DNA of 64,000 bases, taken from DASPHG01 sp963849605 (lineage in GTDB: Bacteria; Actinomycetota; Thermoleophilia; Solirubrobacterales; Thermoleophilaceae). The notes beneath the pieces are model-generated. The model was not told where the DNA came from. It saw nothing but the letters and a program-made list of their open reading frames with translations, and searched no databases. Shown piece by piece: positions 37,865 to 45,904 of the stretch (position 1 is its first letter; each line of letters starts with the position of its first letter). The translations under genes were made by a program, and so were the position numbers. The stretch covers positions 1 through 64,000 of the forward strand of contig CAWKHX010000002.1 of the NCBI GenBank assembly GCA_963849605.1, in the 5' to 3' direction.

Positions 37865-38287
37865 TTACGCGTCGAGGAGAACCGTCACGGGACCGTCGTT
37901 GACGAGCTCGACGGCCATATGCGCGCCGAAGCGGCCGCCCCGTGCGCCGAGCGTCGCGCGCACGCGTTCGACGAGCGGCTCCGCCACCTCCGGGCGCGCG
38001 GCGTCGACGAAGCTCGGCCGGTTGCCCTTGCGCGTGTCGCCGTAGACGGTGAAGTTCGAGACGACGAGCACCTCGCCGCCGGCGTCGCGAACGGACAGGT
38101 TCATCTTCCCGTCGTCGTCCTCGAAGACCCGCAGCGCCTCGAGCTTGGCGGCGACCCGGTCTGCCTCCGCGTCTCCGTCACCGGACCGGACGCCGAGAAG
38201 CACGAGCAGCCCGCGCCCGATCGAGGCGACCACTTCGCCCTCGACGGAGACGGACGCCGACGAGACGCGTTGCACGACTGCGCGCAT
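37865..38287 (-). CDS. dtd: D-aminoacyl-tRNA deacylase
   Basis: 140 residues from ATG 38287. The family start MRAVVQRVSSASVSVEGEVV, the SNFTVYGDTRKGNRPSF motif and the C-terminal NDGPVTV (Gly-cisPro region) are present. Dtd hydrolyses D-amino acids from mischarged tRNAs. It is divergent from the YbjN-like gene and upstream of rimP. Confidence 0.95.
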   Translation of the reverse strand: MRAVVQRVSSASVSVEGEVVASIGRGLLVLLGVRSGDGDAEADRVAAKLEALRVFEDDDGKMNLSVRDAGGEVLVVSNFTVYGDTRKGNRPSFVDAARPEVAEPLVERVRATLGARGGRFGAHMAVELVNDGPVTVLLDA

Positions 38288-38312
38288 CGCGCGCACCGTA
38301 CCCTGGGTCGCG

Positions 38313-38693
38313 ATGGCGGCGGTCGACGTGATCACCGATTACATCGAGGCGCTGCCCGGCGACAACCGCCGCATCGCGCACGGCGAATGGGGCGTGACCC
38401 TCGACGAGGAACGCGGCGGCGGTTGGCCGCTCGACGTCGGGCTGCGCCTGGCGGACGGGCTGCTCCGCGTCCAGGCGTTTGCACTCCCCTACCGCGAGGG
38501 CCTCGACTTCGGGCAGCTGCTCCACTGGAACCGCCAGACGCGCATGGCGCGCTTCGCGTGCACGAGCTCGGGCGACATCTGGGTGCAGGCCGACCTACCG
38601 GCGGAGGCGGTGAGCGCCGAGCAGCTCGACCGGCTGCTCGGCCTCGTCGTCGAGGGCGCGCTGAACGTCCGCGCGTACGCGAGCCGGCTCTGA
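38313..38693 (+). CDS. YbjN-like protein
   Basis: 126 residues from ATG 38313 with the fold of the YbjN / type III secretion chaperone-like family: VRAYASRL at the end and LRVQAFALPYREGLDFGQLL followed by HWNRQ in the middle. In Actinobacteria such proteins occur in pairs and are thought to act in signalling or as chaperones; no specific role is shown. It starts 25 nt from dtd, divergently. Confidence 0.7.
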   Translation: MAAVDVITDYIEALPGDNRRIAHGEWGVTLDEERGGGWPLDVGLRLADGLLRVQAFALPYREGLDFGQLLHWNRQTRMARFACTSSGDIWVQADLPAEAVSAEQLDRLLGLVVEGALNVRAYASRL

Positions 38694-38697
38694 CGCC

Positions 38698-40521
38698 GTG
38701 AGCCGGGCCCTACTGGTCGCCGTCGTCCTCCTGCTTGGGTCCACGGCCACGGCGGAGGCCGCGCCGCGCGTGCTCGTGACGGGCGACTCGCTCGTGCAGC
38801 CGCTCGACGACCTGATGGTGCGCCCGGTCGAGCGTGCGGGCGGGCGCGCGATCAGAGACCCGCGGCCGGGCACCGGGCTGACGACGCCGCTCGTGCTCGA
38901 CTGGGTGAGGCACGCCCGGCGGCAGGTGAGGAACCACAGGCCGCACGCCACCGTGGTCTTCATCGGCGCGGGCGACACCGAGCCGCTGACCATCGCGGGC
39001 GGGCCGCGCGTCGCGTGCTGCCAGCGCGCGTGGATCGATGCGTACGCGGACCGGGTCGAGCAGATGATGCGCGCGTACATGCGCCGGAAGCGGCGGCCCG
39101 TGTACTGGCTCACGCTGCCGATGCCGCGCCAGGAGAGCCGCCGCCAGCAGTTCCTAGCGATCAACTACGCGATCGCCCAGGCCGCGCGCAAGGCGGGGTC
39201 GAAGGCGCACGTGGTCGACACCGTGCCCACGCTCTCCCCGGGCAACCGCTTCCGTCGCCGGCTGCGCTACCGCGGCGAGTCCGTGGTGGTGCGCCACAGC
39301 GACGGCGTGCACCTGACGACCGACGGCGCGCGCATGGCGCGTGACCTCGTGGTGCGCGCGATGCGCTCGGACGGGGTGCTCCGGCGGACCGCCCAGGCGG
39401 CCGCCACGGCGGGCACGGCCTCGCTCGACTACGAGAAGCCGCTGCCCGAGCTCGAGATCGGCGCGGCGTACGCCCTCGCGGTCGAGGCCGGGCGCGGGCA
39501 GTCCAGCCGGATGGCGGTCGGCGAGGACGCCGGCGGCTACACCGTCATCGACAACGGCGCGCCGCTGCGGCCCGGCCCCGGGTGCTTCGCCGTGACGGCA
39601 CGCACGGTGCGCTGCCCGACCCCGCGCGCCGCCGAGGACCGGAGCGTCTTCGTCGACGCTGGGAATGGCACCGACCACGTCGCCCTGCCCGGGCTGCGCG
39701 CCGGGACCGCGGCCGAGGTGCGCGGCGGCGGTGACGCGGACGTGATCTTCGGCAGCGCGGGCGATGACTTCCTGTCGGGAGGTGGCGGCGGCGACATCCT
39801 GGTCGGGGGCACGGGCATCGACCTGCTCGACGGCGGGGCGGGCGACGACATCGTCGCCGGCGGCCCCGGGCGCGACGCCATCACCTACCAGCGCCGGTCG
39901 CAGCCGGTCACCGTCGACCTCGCTGAGGGAAGGGGCGGCAGACGTGGGGAGCGCGACCGGCTCTTCGACCTCGAGAGCGTGATCGGCAGCACCGCGGCGG
40001 ACGACATCCGCGGGACGCCCGGTTCCGACACGCTCGTGGGCGGCGAGGGAGCGGCGCACGACCGGCTCGTCGGGCGCGCCGGCCCCGACGGGCTGATCGG
40101 CTACGCGGCGATCGGCGGTCGCGGTGCCGACGTGCTCGACGCGCACCGGCTCGCATGCGGCCCGGGGCTCGACGTGATCTTCCGGCGCACGCACACCCCG
40201 CAGGGCCCGTTCCCGCGCACGTGCGAGCGGCTGATCGCGATCTTCGTCGTGCTGCGCCCGCAGCCGGTCAGCCTCTCGCGCCACCACGCGGTCTTCGGCG
40301 TGCGCTGCCTGAGGACCGGCAGCTGCCGCGGCGCGCTGGAGCTGCGCGATGCAAAGGGCGTGATCGGGCGCAGGCACTTCGAGCTCCCGCGACGGGGCGA
40401 CTCCGAGCGCTTGCACGACGTACGGATCCCGCTGGAGCGCCGGCCGGACCGCGTCACGACGCTGCGCATCACCGGCGTGCGCGCCTTCCAGACCTCGACC
40501 CTCGGCGTCAGGCTGCGCTGA
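38698..40521 (+). CDS. Secreted SGNH/GDSL hydrolase with RTX-like calcium repeats
   Basis: 607 residues. Signal peptide (1-22), then an SGNH hydrolase domain (about 24-235): VTGDSL with nucleophile Ser31, IGAGD, and the catalytic Asp/His in SDGVHLTTDG. Residues about 345-410 hold GGGDADVIFGSAGDDFLSGG-type nonapeptides, which bind calcium in RTX proteins. A C-terminal domain with two cysteines follows. The hydrolase part resembles DUF459/SGNH esterases acting on surface glycans. GTG start at 38698, 4 nt after the YbjN-like gene. Secretion is by Sec, not the type I system usual for RTX toxins. Confidence 0.85.
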   Translation: MSRALLVAVVLLLGSTATAEAAPRVLVTGDSLVQPLDDLMVRPVERAGGRAIRDPRPGTGLTTPLVLDWVRHARRQVRNHRPHATVVFIGAGDTEPLTIAGGPRVACCQRAWIDAYADRVEQMMRAYMRRKRRPVYWLTLPMPRQESRRQQFLAINYAIAQAARKAGSKAHVVDTVPTLSPGNRFRRRLRYRGESVVVRHSDGVHLTTDGARMARDLVVRAMRSDGVLRRTAQAAATAGTASLDYEKPLPELEIGAAYALAVEAGRGQSSRMAVGEDAGGYTVIDNGAPLRPGPGCFAVTARTVRCPTPRAAEDRSVFVDAGNGTDHVALPGLRAGTAAEVRGGGDADVIFGSAGDDFLSGGGGGDILVGGTGIDLLDGGAGDDIVAGGPGRDAITYQRRSQPVTVDLAEGRGGRRGERDRLFDLESVIGSTAADDIRGTPGSDTLVGGEGAAHDRLVGRAGPDGLIGYAAIGGRGADVLDAHRLACGPGLDVIFRRTHTPQGPFPRTCERLIAIFVVLRPQPVSLSRHHAVFGVRCLRTGSCRGALELRDAKGVIGRRHFELPRRGDSERLHDVRIPLERRPDRVTTLRITGVRAFQTSTLGVRLR

Positions 40522-40525
40522 CGGC

Positions 40526-40894
40526 TCAGGCGGTGCGCAGCCGGTCCCGGTACACGCGGTAGTCGGCGCGGTCGGGACGCAGGTTGCAGGCGAGCGCCAG
40601 GTGGCGCCGGGCCTCGGCCGAGCGGCCGGTCTTCTCGAGCGAGCGGCCGAGGCAGAAATGTGCGAAGTCGTTCACCGGCGCGCGCTCGACGACGGCGCGG
40701 AACTCCTCGCTCGCCTGCGCGTAGCGGCCGGAGCGGAAGTACGCGCGCCCAAGCGCCTCGCGGATCGAGGTCTTGTCAGGCTCGATGCGGCTCGCCTTCT
40801 CGAGCGGGATCGCGGCGGCCGAGTAGTCGCCCGACTCGAGCAGCGCGCTGCCGCGCTGGAAGAGGTCGTAGACGTCAGGCCGGTCGTCGGTCAT
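40526..40894 (-). CDS. Tetratricopeptide-repeat protein
   Basis: 122 residues, almost wholly TPR: three to four 34-residue units starting at VYDLFQRGSALLESGDYSAA, IREALGRAYFRSGRYAQASE and AHFCLGRSLEKTGRSAEARR. No signal or membrane segment. It overlaps the coaBC end by 20 nt and is probably translated with it. It likely acts as a cytoplasmic scaffold; no partner is evident. Confidence 0.85.
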   Translation of the reverse strand: MTDDRPDVYDLFQRGSALLESGDYSAAAIPLEKASRIEPDKTSIREALGRAYFRSGRYAQASEEFRAVVERAPVNDFAHFCLGRSLEKTGRSAEARRHLALACNLRPDRADYRVYRDRLRTA

Positions 40895-42134
40895 GTCGCA
40901 TCTCTTCGACCACGTCCACGATCGCGCGCGCGATCTCGGCCTTCGGGGCCTTGGCGAGCGGGCGCTCGCCGGACTCGGTGACGATCGTGACCTCGTTCTC
41001 GCCCGAGTCGAATCCGATGTCGTCGCGCGAGATGTCGTTCACGACGACGGCGTCGAGTCCCTTGCGCTCGAGCTTGCCGCGGGCGCGCTCGACGCCCTCC
41101 TGGCCGTGCTCGGCGGCGAAGCCGACGAGCGTCTGACCGGGCCGCCGCTCGGCCGAGAGCGCCGCCAGCACGTCCGTGGTCGGCTCGAGCCGCAGCTCCA
41201 GCGCGTCGCGCCCCGTCTTCGACAGCTTCGTGTTCTCGGCGGCCGGCGGGCGGAAGTCGGCCACCGCCGCGGCCATCACGAGGACATCCGTGTCGGGGAA
41301 GAGCCGCCGCGCCGCCTCCTCGAGCTGCGCGGCCGTCTCGACGTCCTCGTAGCGGACACCGTCGGCGCGCGGCAGCGAAACGTTCGCCGCGATCACCGTC
41401 ACGTCCGCGCCGCGGGCCGCCGCCTCGTCCGCGACGGCGAAGCCCATCCGGCCCGACGAGCGGTTGCCGACGTAGCGCACGCTGTCGATCGGCTCGCGGG
41501 TCCCGCCCGCGGTGACGAGCACGCGCAGGCCGTCGAGCGACCGCGGCGCGTAGCCCTCGCGCGGCGCGAGCACCTGCTCGACCGCGGCGAGGATCTCGGG
41601 CGGCTCGGCGAGGCGGCCGACCCCCCACTCCCCCTTCGACGCCAGCGCGCCTGTCCCGGGATCGACGATCGTGACGCCGCGCTCGCGCAGCTTCTCGAGG
41701 TTCGCGCGCGTCGAGGGGTGCTCGTACATCGCGTTGTTCATCGCGGGCGCAACGACGAGCGGCGATGTGCACGCCAGCGCCGCACTCGTGAGCAGGTTGT
41801 CCGCGAGCCCGGCCGCGAGCTTCGCGATCGTGTTGGCCGACGCCGGCGCGATCACGTAGGCGTCGCAGCGGCGCACCAGCTCGAGGTGGGAGATCGGGTC
41901 GTGGTCGGGTGCCGGCTCGCCCGGGTACGCGCCGCGGGCGGGGTCGCGCTCGAACTCGCTGCTCAGGACCGGGGCGCCCGTGATCCCCTCGAACGTGGCC
42001 GCGCCGACGAACTGCTGCGCGGCGGGCGTCTGGACGACGCGCACCGCGTGGCCCGCGCGCGTCGCGAGCCGCACGAGCTCAACTGCCTTGTATGCGGCGA
42101 TCCCACCGGATACGCCGAGCAGGATCCGCGCCAT
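40875..42134 (-). CDS. coaBC: Bifunctional phosphopantothenoylcysteine decarboxylase / phosphopantothenate-cysteine ligase
   Basis: 419 residues. The CoaC flavoprotein half has GVSGGIAAYKAVELVR, the His in PISHLELVR, PASANTIAKLAAG and PAMNNAMYEHP. The CoaB half has TAGGTREPIDSVRYVGNRSS and the KKLKK-like substrate loop NTKLSKTG. The enzyme makes 4'-phosphopantetheine for CoA. The order gmk-rpoZ-coaBC is the usual one. Confidence 0.96.
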   Translation of the reverse strand: MARILLGVSGGIAAYKAVELVRLATRAGHAVRVVQTPAAQQFVGAATFEGITGAPVLSSEFERDPARGAYPGEPAPDHDPISHLELVRRCDAYVIAPASANTIAKLAAGLADNLLTSAALACTSPLVVAPAMNNAMYEHPSTRANLEKLRERGVTIVDPGTGALASKGEWGVGRLAEPPEILAAVEQVLAPREGYAPRSLDGLRVLVTAGGTREPIDSVRYVGNRSSGRMGFAVADEAAARGADVTVIAANVSLPRADGVRYEDVETAAQLEEAARRLFPDTDVLVMAAAVADFRPPAAENTKLSKTGRDALELRLEPTTDVLAALSAERRPGQTLVGFAAEHGQEGVERARGKLERKGLDAVVVNDISRDDIGFDSGENEVTIVTESGERPLAKAPKAEIARAIVDVVEEMRHDRRPA

Positions 42135-42149
42135 CAGCCCCGCTCCGGC

Positions 42150-42380
42150 CTAGACGCGGTACCGATATTTGATCTTGTCGGCGGCGATCTCCTCGAGGGA
42201 GATCTTGAGGTAGTTCTTCGAGCCCGTCTCCACCATCGGCGGCGGGTACTCGTCGAAGGTCCCCTCACCGAGGTTGTGGTAGTAGGCGTTGATCTGTCGC
42301 GCGCGCTTCGCGGCGATCAGGACGCACGCGTAATGCGAGTCGACCCGTTCCAGCAGTGTGTCCAGCCGAGGTTTGATCAT
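42150..42380 (-). CDS. rpoZ: RNA polymerase omega subunit
   Basis: 76 residues from ATG 42380, which overlaps the gmk stop as ATGA. The omega core is visible: IKPRLDTLLERVDSHYACVL, AAKRARQINAYY, and LKISLEEIAADKIKYRY. Omega helps assemble and stabilise the beta' subunit. Confidence 0.95.
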   Translation of the reverse strand: MIKPRLDTLLERVDSHYACVLIAAKRARQINAYYHNLGEGTFDEYPPPMVETGSKNYLKISLEEIAADKIKYRYRV

Positions 42381-42928
42381 TCGCCACACATCGTAGCGAC
42401 GAGCCGCACAAGCTCCGCCACCGCGTCCTCCAGCCGGTCGTTGACGATGACGTGCTTGAACTCGTCTCGCGCCGCGAGCTCCTCGCGCGCGACGGCGAGC
42501 CGACGCTCGATCTGGTCCGGATCGTCGGCGCCTCGGCCGACCAGGCGCGTGCGCAGCGCCTCCTCCGACGGAGGCGCGATGAACACCTGCACCGCCTCCG
42601 GCAGCGCCTCGCGCACCTGGCGCGCGCCCTGGACCTCGATCTCGAGCACGAGCGCGCGCGCGCCGGCATCGCGCGCGCGGTCGAGCTCCGAGCGCAGCGT
42701 GCCGTAGCGGTTGCCCGCGTACTCCGCGTGCTCGAGGAACTCGCCCTCCTCGAGCCGGCGGTCGAACTCCTCGTCGCGCAGGAAGTGGTAGTCGACGCCC
42801 GCCTGCTCACCGGGACGCGGACGGCGGGTCGTGGCCGAGACGGACAGCTCGAGACCTGGAGAGCGTTCGCGCAGCGCGCGTATGAGCGTGCCCTTGCCGA
42901 CCCCGGAGGGACCGGTGATCACGAGCAC
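42377..42928 (-). CDS. gmk: Guanylate kinase
   Basis: 183 residues from GTG 42928 (MLVITGPSGVGKG); no ATG is available after the mihF stop. The P-loop GPSGVGKGT, the GMP-binding SVSATTRRPRPGEQAGVDYH and the lid region are present. It makes GDP from GMP. It follows mihF, the actinobacterial mihF-gmk-rpoZ order. Confidence 0.95.
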   Translation of the reverse strand: MLVITGPSGVGKGTLIRALRERSPGLELSVSATTRRPRPGEQAGVDYHFLRDEEFDRRLEEGEFLEHAEYAGNRYGTLRSELDRARDAGARALVLEIEVQGARQVREALPEAVQVFIAPPSEEALRTRLVGRGADDPDQIERRLAVAREELAARDEFKHVIVNDRLEDAVAELVRLVATMCGE

Positions 42929-42945
42929 GTTGGGGTCGGCTGCCG

Positions 42946-43296
42946 CTATCGCCGCAGGTAGGAGACCAGCTCGTTGCGCTGGCGCTCCGACAGCCCGCCG
43001 ATGGTCTTGCTCGGCGAGATCCGGCACTGAGTGAGGATCCGGTTGGCCTTCACGCGCCCGTACTTCGGCACTGCGAGCAGAAGATCGAAGACCTTCGCGG
43101 TCAGCAGATACTCGGGCGGATCGAGCAGGAGCGTCTGGATCTGCGCCCTGCCGGCCTTCAGGTCGCGCTTCAGGCGGGCGCGCCGCGTGCGGATCTCGTT
43201 GGCGCGCTTGAGTGCATCCATGCGCTGAGTGAACGACCTTTCCGGTGCCGCGCCCGAATTTGTCTTGGACGGGGTTTCGGCGGCGGCGGAGGGCAT
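42946..43296 (-). CDS. mihF: Actinobacterial integration host factor (mIHF)
   Basis: 116 residues. The core RANEIRTRRARLKRDLKAGR, then VFDLLLAVPKYGRVKANRIL and ISPSKTIGGLSERQRNELVS, matches the actinobacterial nucleoid protein that bends DNA and replaces HU-type IHF. It sits before gmk as in mycobacteria and streptomycetes. ATG 43296 is preferred because a TTGACG/TAGTAT promoter ends 11 nt upstream; a second in-frame ATG at 43221 would give the bare domain. Confidence 0.93.
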   Translation of the reverse strand: MPSAAAETPSKTNSGAAPERSFTQRMDALKRANEIRTRRARLKRDLKAGRAQIQTLLLDPPEYLLTAKVFDLLLAVPKYGRVKANRILTQCRISPSKTIGGLSERQRNELVSYLRR

Positions 43297-43307
43297 CGGC
43301 GGCGGGC

Positions 43308-43335
43308 ATACTACACACGGCAGGGTGCGCGTCAA
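43308..43335 (-). promoter_or_regulatory. Promoter of mihF-gmk-rpoZ-coaBC
   Basis: On the minus strand TTGACG (43330-43335), a 16-nt spacer and TAGTAT (43308-43313). The -10 box ends 11 nt before the mihF ATG, leaving only a few bases of leader. This is the best sigma-A-type promoter in the window. Confidence 0.65.
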
Positions 43336-43367
43336 CGCTTTTCGGCCCCTTTTTTTTCGAATTCGTC

Positions 43368-43388
43368 TCGACCTCTAGTCGAGGTCGA
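43368..43388 (-). terminator. Hairpin between pyrD and mihF
   Basis: An 8-bp stem TCGACCTC/GAGGTCGA (43368-43375 with 43381-43388) and a 5-nt loop lie 50 nt after the pyrD stop and upstream of the mihF promoter. It probably ends the pyrK-pyrD transcript. The surrounding 43297-43439 is AT-rich for this genome and holds no gene. Confidence 0.45.
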
Positions 43389-43439
43389 AACGGGTTCGGC
43401 CTACTTGACGGTTTTGTCCCTCTTTGCAGGGGTTTTTTC

Positions 43440-44372
43440 TCAGGTCTCTGCGCGCGTGCCGGCTGGGGTGCCCGCCGACTCGGAAAGTCCCCGCTCAGAG
43501 GCCGAAATGACGGCAAGCTCATCCGAGATGCGCGCGCCGGCGGCCGGGTCGCGGAAGCTCTCGGTGCCGACGGCGACCGCCGCGGCGCCCGCGGCGAGGA
43601 AATCCGCCGCATGCCGGCCCGTCTGGATGCCGCCCATCCCGATTACCGGAATCTCGACCGCACGAGCGACCGTGTAGACCTGCTCGAGGGCGATCGCGCG
43701 CACCGCGGGACCCGAGACCCCGCCCGATCCGCCGCCGAGCCACGGCGTCCGCGTGCGCGGATGGAGCGCCATCCCCTTCAGCGTGTTGATGAGCGACACC
43801 GCGTCCGCTCCCGCGGCCTGCGCGGCGGCCGCGACGGCCTGTGGCTCGGACGCGTTCGGCGTCAGCTTCACGATCAGCGGCTTGTCGGTGCGCGCGCGCG
43901 TGCGCTCGACAGCGCGCGTCGTCTCGACCGGGTCGGCGCCCATGACGAGACCGGTCTCGACGTTCGGGCACGACACGTTCAACTCGATCATCGCGACCTC
44001 GTCGCGTTCGCCGACGCGGCCGACGAGCTCGGCGAGCTCGTCGTGGCTGAAGCCCATGACCGACACGACAAGCGGCACGGGCAGCTGCGCGAGCTCAGGG
44101 AGATCCGATGCGAGGAAGCCTTCGAGCCCCTTGTTCGGCAGCCCGATCGAGTTGATCAGGCCGGCGGGCGTCTCCCACAGCCGCGGCGGCGGGTTCCCCT
44201 GGCGCGGCGCGAGCGTGATCGTCTTCGACACGAACGCGTCGAAGGGGAAGCGCTCGAGCAGCGCGTCGCCGAACGTGCGCCGCGCCGCGATCGCGTCGAA
44301 CGTGCCGGAGCCGTTCAGCACCGGGCCGCGCAGCGGGACGCCGCAGAGCTCGATCTCGCGTGCCGGCGTCAG
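43440..44372 (-). CDS. pyrD: Dihydroorotate dehydrogenase, class 1B catalytic subunit
   Basis: 310 residues. FMN-binding barrel with NGSGTFDAIA, SKTITLAPRQGNPPPRLWE, INSIGLPNKG, NVSCPNVETG (the catalytic Cys of class 1B) and IGMGGIQTGRHAADFLAAGA. It oxidises dihydroorotate with electrons passed through PyrK to NAD+. The start appears to be CTG 44372-44370 overlapping the pyrK stop as CTGA, with GGGAG 6 nt upstream; the next possible start (GTG before LNGSG) would remove part of the first strand. Confidence 0.94.
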   Translation of the reverse strand: MTPAREIELCGVPLRGPVLNGSGTFDAIAARRTFGDALLERFPFDAFVSKTITLAPRQGNPPPRLWETPAGLINSIGLPNKGLEGFLASDLPELAQLPVPLVVSVMGFSHDELAELVGRVGERDEVAMIELNVSCPNVETGLVMGADPVETTRAVERTRARTDKPLIVKLTPNASEPQAVAAAAQAAGADAVSLINTLKGMALHPRTRTPWLGGGSGGVSGPAVRAIALEQVYTVARAVEIPVIGMGGIQTGRHAADFLAAGAAAVAVGTESFRDPAAGARISDELAVISASERGLSESAGTPAGTRAET

Positions 44373-45170
44373 TGCCCGCTCCCGGGGACGAGCGCGGTCT
44401 CGAGCTCGCCGGCGTCGACGACCGGCCCGTCGACGCACAGGCGCACGTATCCGTTGCGCGTGGGCACGACGCAGCCGAAGCAGGCGCCGAAGCCGCAGGC
44501 CATCCCGGACTCCATCGCGAGCTGGGCGCTCACCCCGCGCTCGGCACACAGCGCGCGCACGGCCTCGAGCATCGGCGGCGGGCCGCAGGCGTAGACGGTC
44601 GCCTGTGGCGTCGGCGTCGAGCTCCTCGCGCAGCAGCTCGGTCACATAGGCGCGCTTGCCCGCGGAGCCGTCGTCGGTCGCGAGCGCGACGTCACCGTTG
44701 AAGAGCGACGCCGCGGCCGCGTGGCCGGCGGAGCGGAACCCCAGCAGGACGCGCGCCTCGTCCCCGAGCTCGTCGCTCCAGCAGAGGATCGGGGCCACCC
44801 CGATGCCGCCGCCGACGAGAAGCGGGCGCCCATCCGCCGGCGGCGTGAAGCCGACGCCGAGCGGCCCGGTCAGCCAGAGGCCGTCACCCTCGCGGAGCTC
44901 GGCGAGGCGGTGCGTTCCCGGCCCGACGTCCTCGAGGACGAAGCCGATCCGACCGCCCTCGACACGGCAGTAGGAGAACGCGCGCGGGAGCCACGGGCGC
45001 TCGTCCGCGCCGGCCCCCCAGTGCTCCTCCGCGGCCAGCATGTAGAACTGGCCCGGGCGCGGATCGCCCGGTCCGTCGGCGTCCTCGGCCCACAGCAATC
45101 CGTACTCGCCGATGCGCTCGACGGCGGCAACCCGTGCCAGCCGGCGGCCGAAGGGCGCAAGCGTGCGCAT
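44369..45170 (-). CDS. pyrK: Dihydroorotate dehydrogenase electron-transfer subunit, one apparent frame break
   Basis: The chain starts MRTLAPFGRRLARVAAVERI and has an FAD-binding RAFSYCRVEG, an NAD-binding LLVGGGIGVAPIL and a C-terminal 2Fe-2S site CGFGACFGCVVP plus a later Cys (RLCVDGP). The frame breaks near 44605: DADAT is followed in the next frame by ATVYACGPPPMLEAVRALC, so one extra base fits. The repaired protein is about 267 residues, normal for PyrK. Paired with pyrD, it makes the heterotetrameric type 1B enzyme. The break is probably a sequence error. Confidence 0.92.
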
Positions 45171-45210
45171 GCGCCCGAGGGTAGCTTGCGTGCAGGTCGG
45201 GCCGGGGCCG

Positions 45211-45849
45211 CTAGGAGCGGTCGCGGCAGAGCGCGCGGAGCGACATCCCGGACACCATGAGCGCGAGCCCGGACAGGAGCAGCGCGGGCAGGTCGGCGCC
45301 GGTGCGCGGGAGCTGCGGGCCGGCCGTCGCGCGCGGCGCCACGGTCGGCGACGACTCGGGCTGGCCCGGCTCGGGAAGGTTGTCGAACTCCTCCTCGAAC
45401 TCCTCGTCGTCCTGCGTGTCCGGGTCCGGCGTGGTCGGAGTTTCGTCCGGCACCGAGCCGACGGGCTCCTCTCCCTCGTCCTGGGCCGGCTGCGCGTCGC
45501 GCGGCGGCACGGCAACGTGGGCGATCGGTTCGGGCTCCGGCTCGGCTGCGGGCGCCGGTGCGGGCGCCGGTTCCGGTGCTGGTGCCGGTGCCGGTGTCGG
45601 CGTCGGGCTGGGTGCGTGCGACGGCGCCTCGGCGCCACCCCCCACCTCCCGCGGCGGAACCAGCTCCGGGACCCTGTCCGCGTCCACCTCGAGCGGCGGG
45701 TCAGAGGGCGCGGTCGCCGCGCCGTTGTCCGCCGGCATGTCCGCGACCGGGATCAGCGGAGTCGGCCCGCCCCCGTTCTGCGCGATCAGCGGCATGGGCG
45801 CATACAAGACGCCCGAGCAGAAGATCGCCATGAGGAGGAGCTTTCGCAT
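45211..45849 (-). CDS. LPXTG-type cell-wall-anchored proline-rich protein
   Basis: 212 residues. Signal peptide (MRKLLLMAIFCSGVLYAPMP), then a long Pro/Ala/Glu-rich, unstructured body (PAPAPEPAPAPAP), then a sortase signal LPRTGADLPALLLSGLALMV with the charged tail RALCRDRS. It should be linked to peptidoglycan and act as a stalk or spacer. No adhesive domain and no sortase gene are seen in the window. It opens the exported-protein island after pyrK. Confidence 0.8.
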   Translation of the reverse strand: MRKLLLMAIFCSGVLYAPMPLIAQNGGGPTPLIPVADMPADNGAATAPSDPPLEVDADRVPELVPPREVGGGAEAPSHAPSPTPTPAPAPAPEPAPAPAPAAEPEPEPIAHVAVPPRDAQPAQDEGEEPVGSVPDETPTTPDPDTQDDEEFEEEFDNLPEPGQPESSPTVAPRATAGPQLPRTGADLPALLLSGLALMVSGMSLRALCRDRS

Positions 45850-45904
45850 ACCGCGCGGGTTCCATAACCACCGCGCGACCCCTGCGTTTGGGAAGAAACG
45901 TGCG

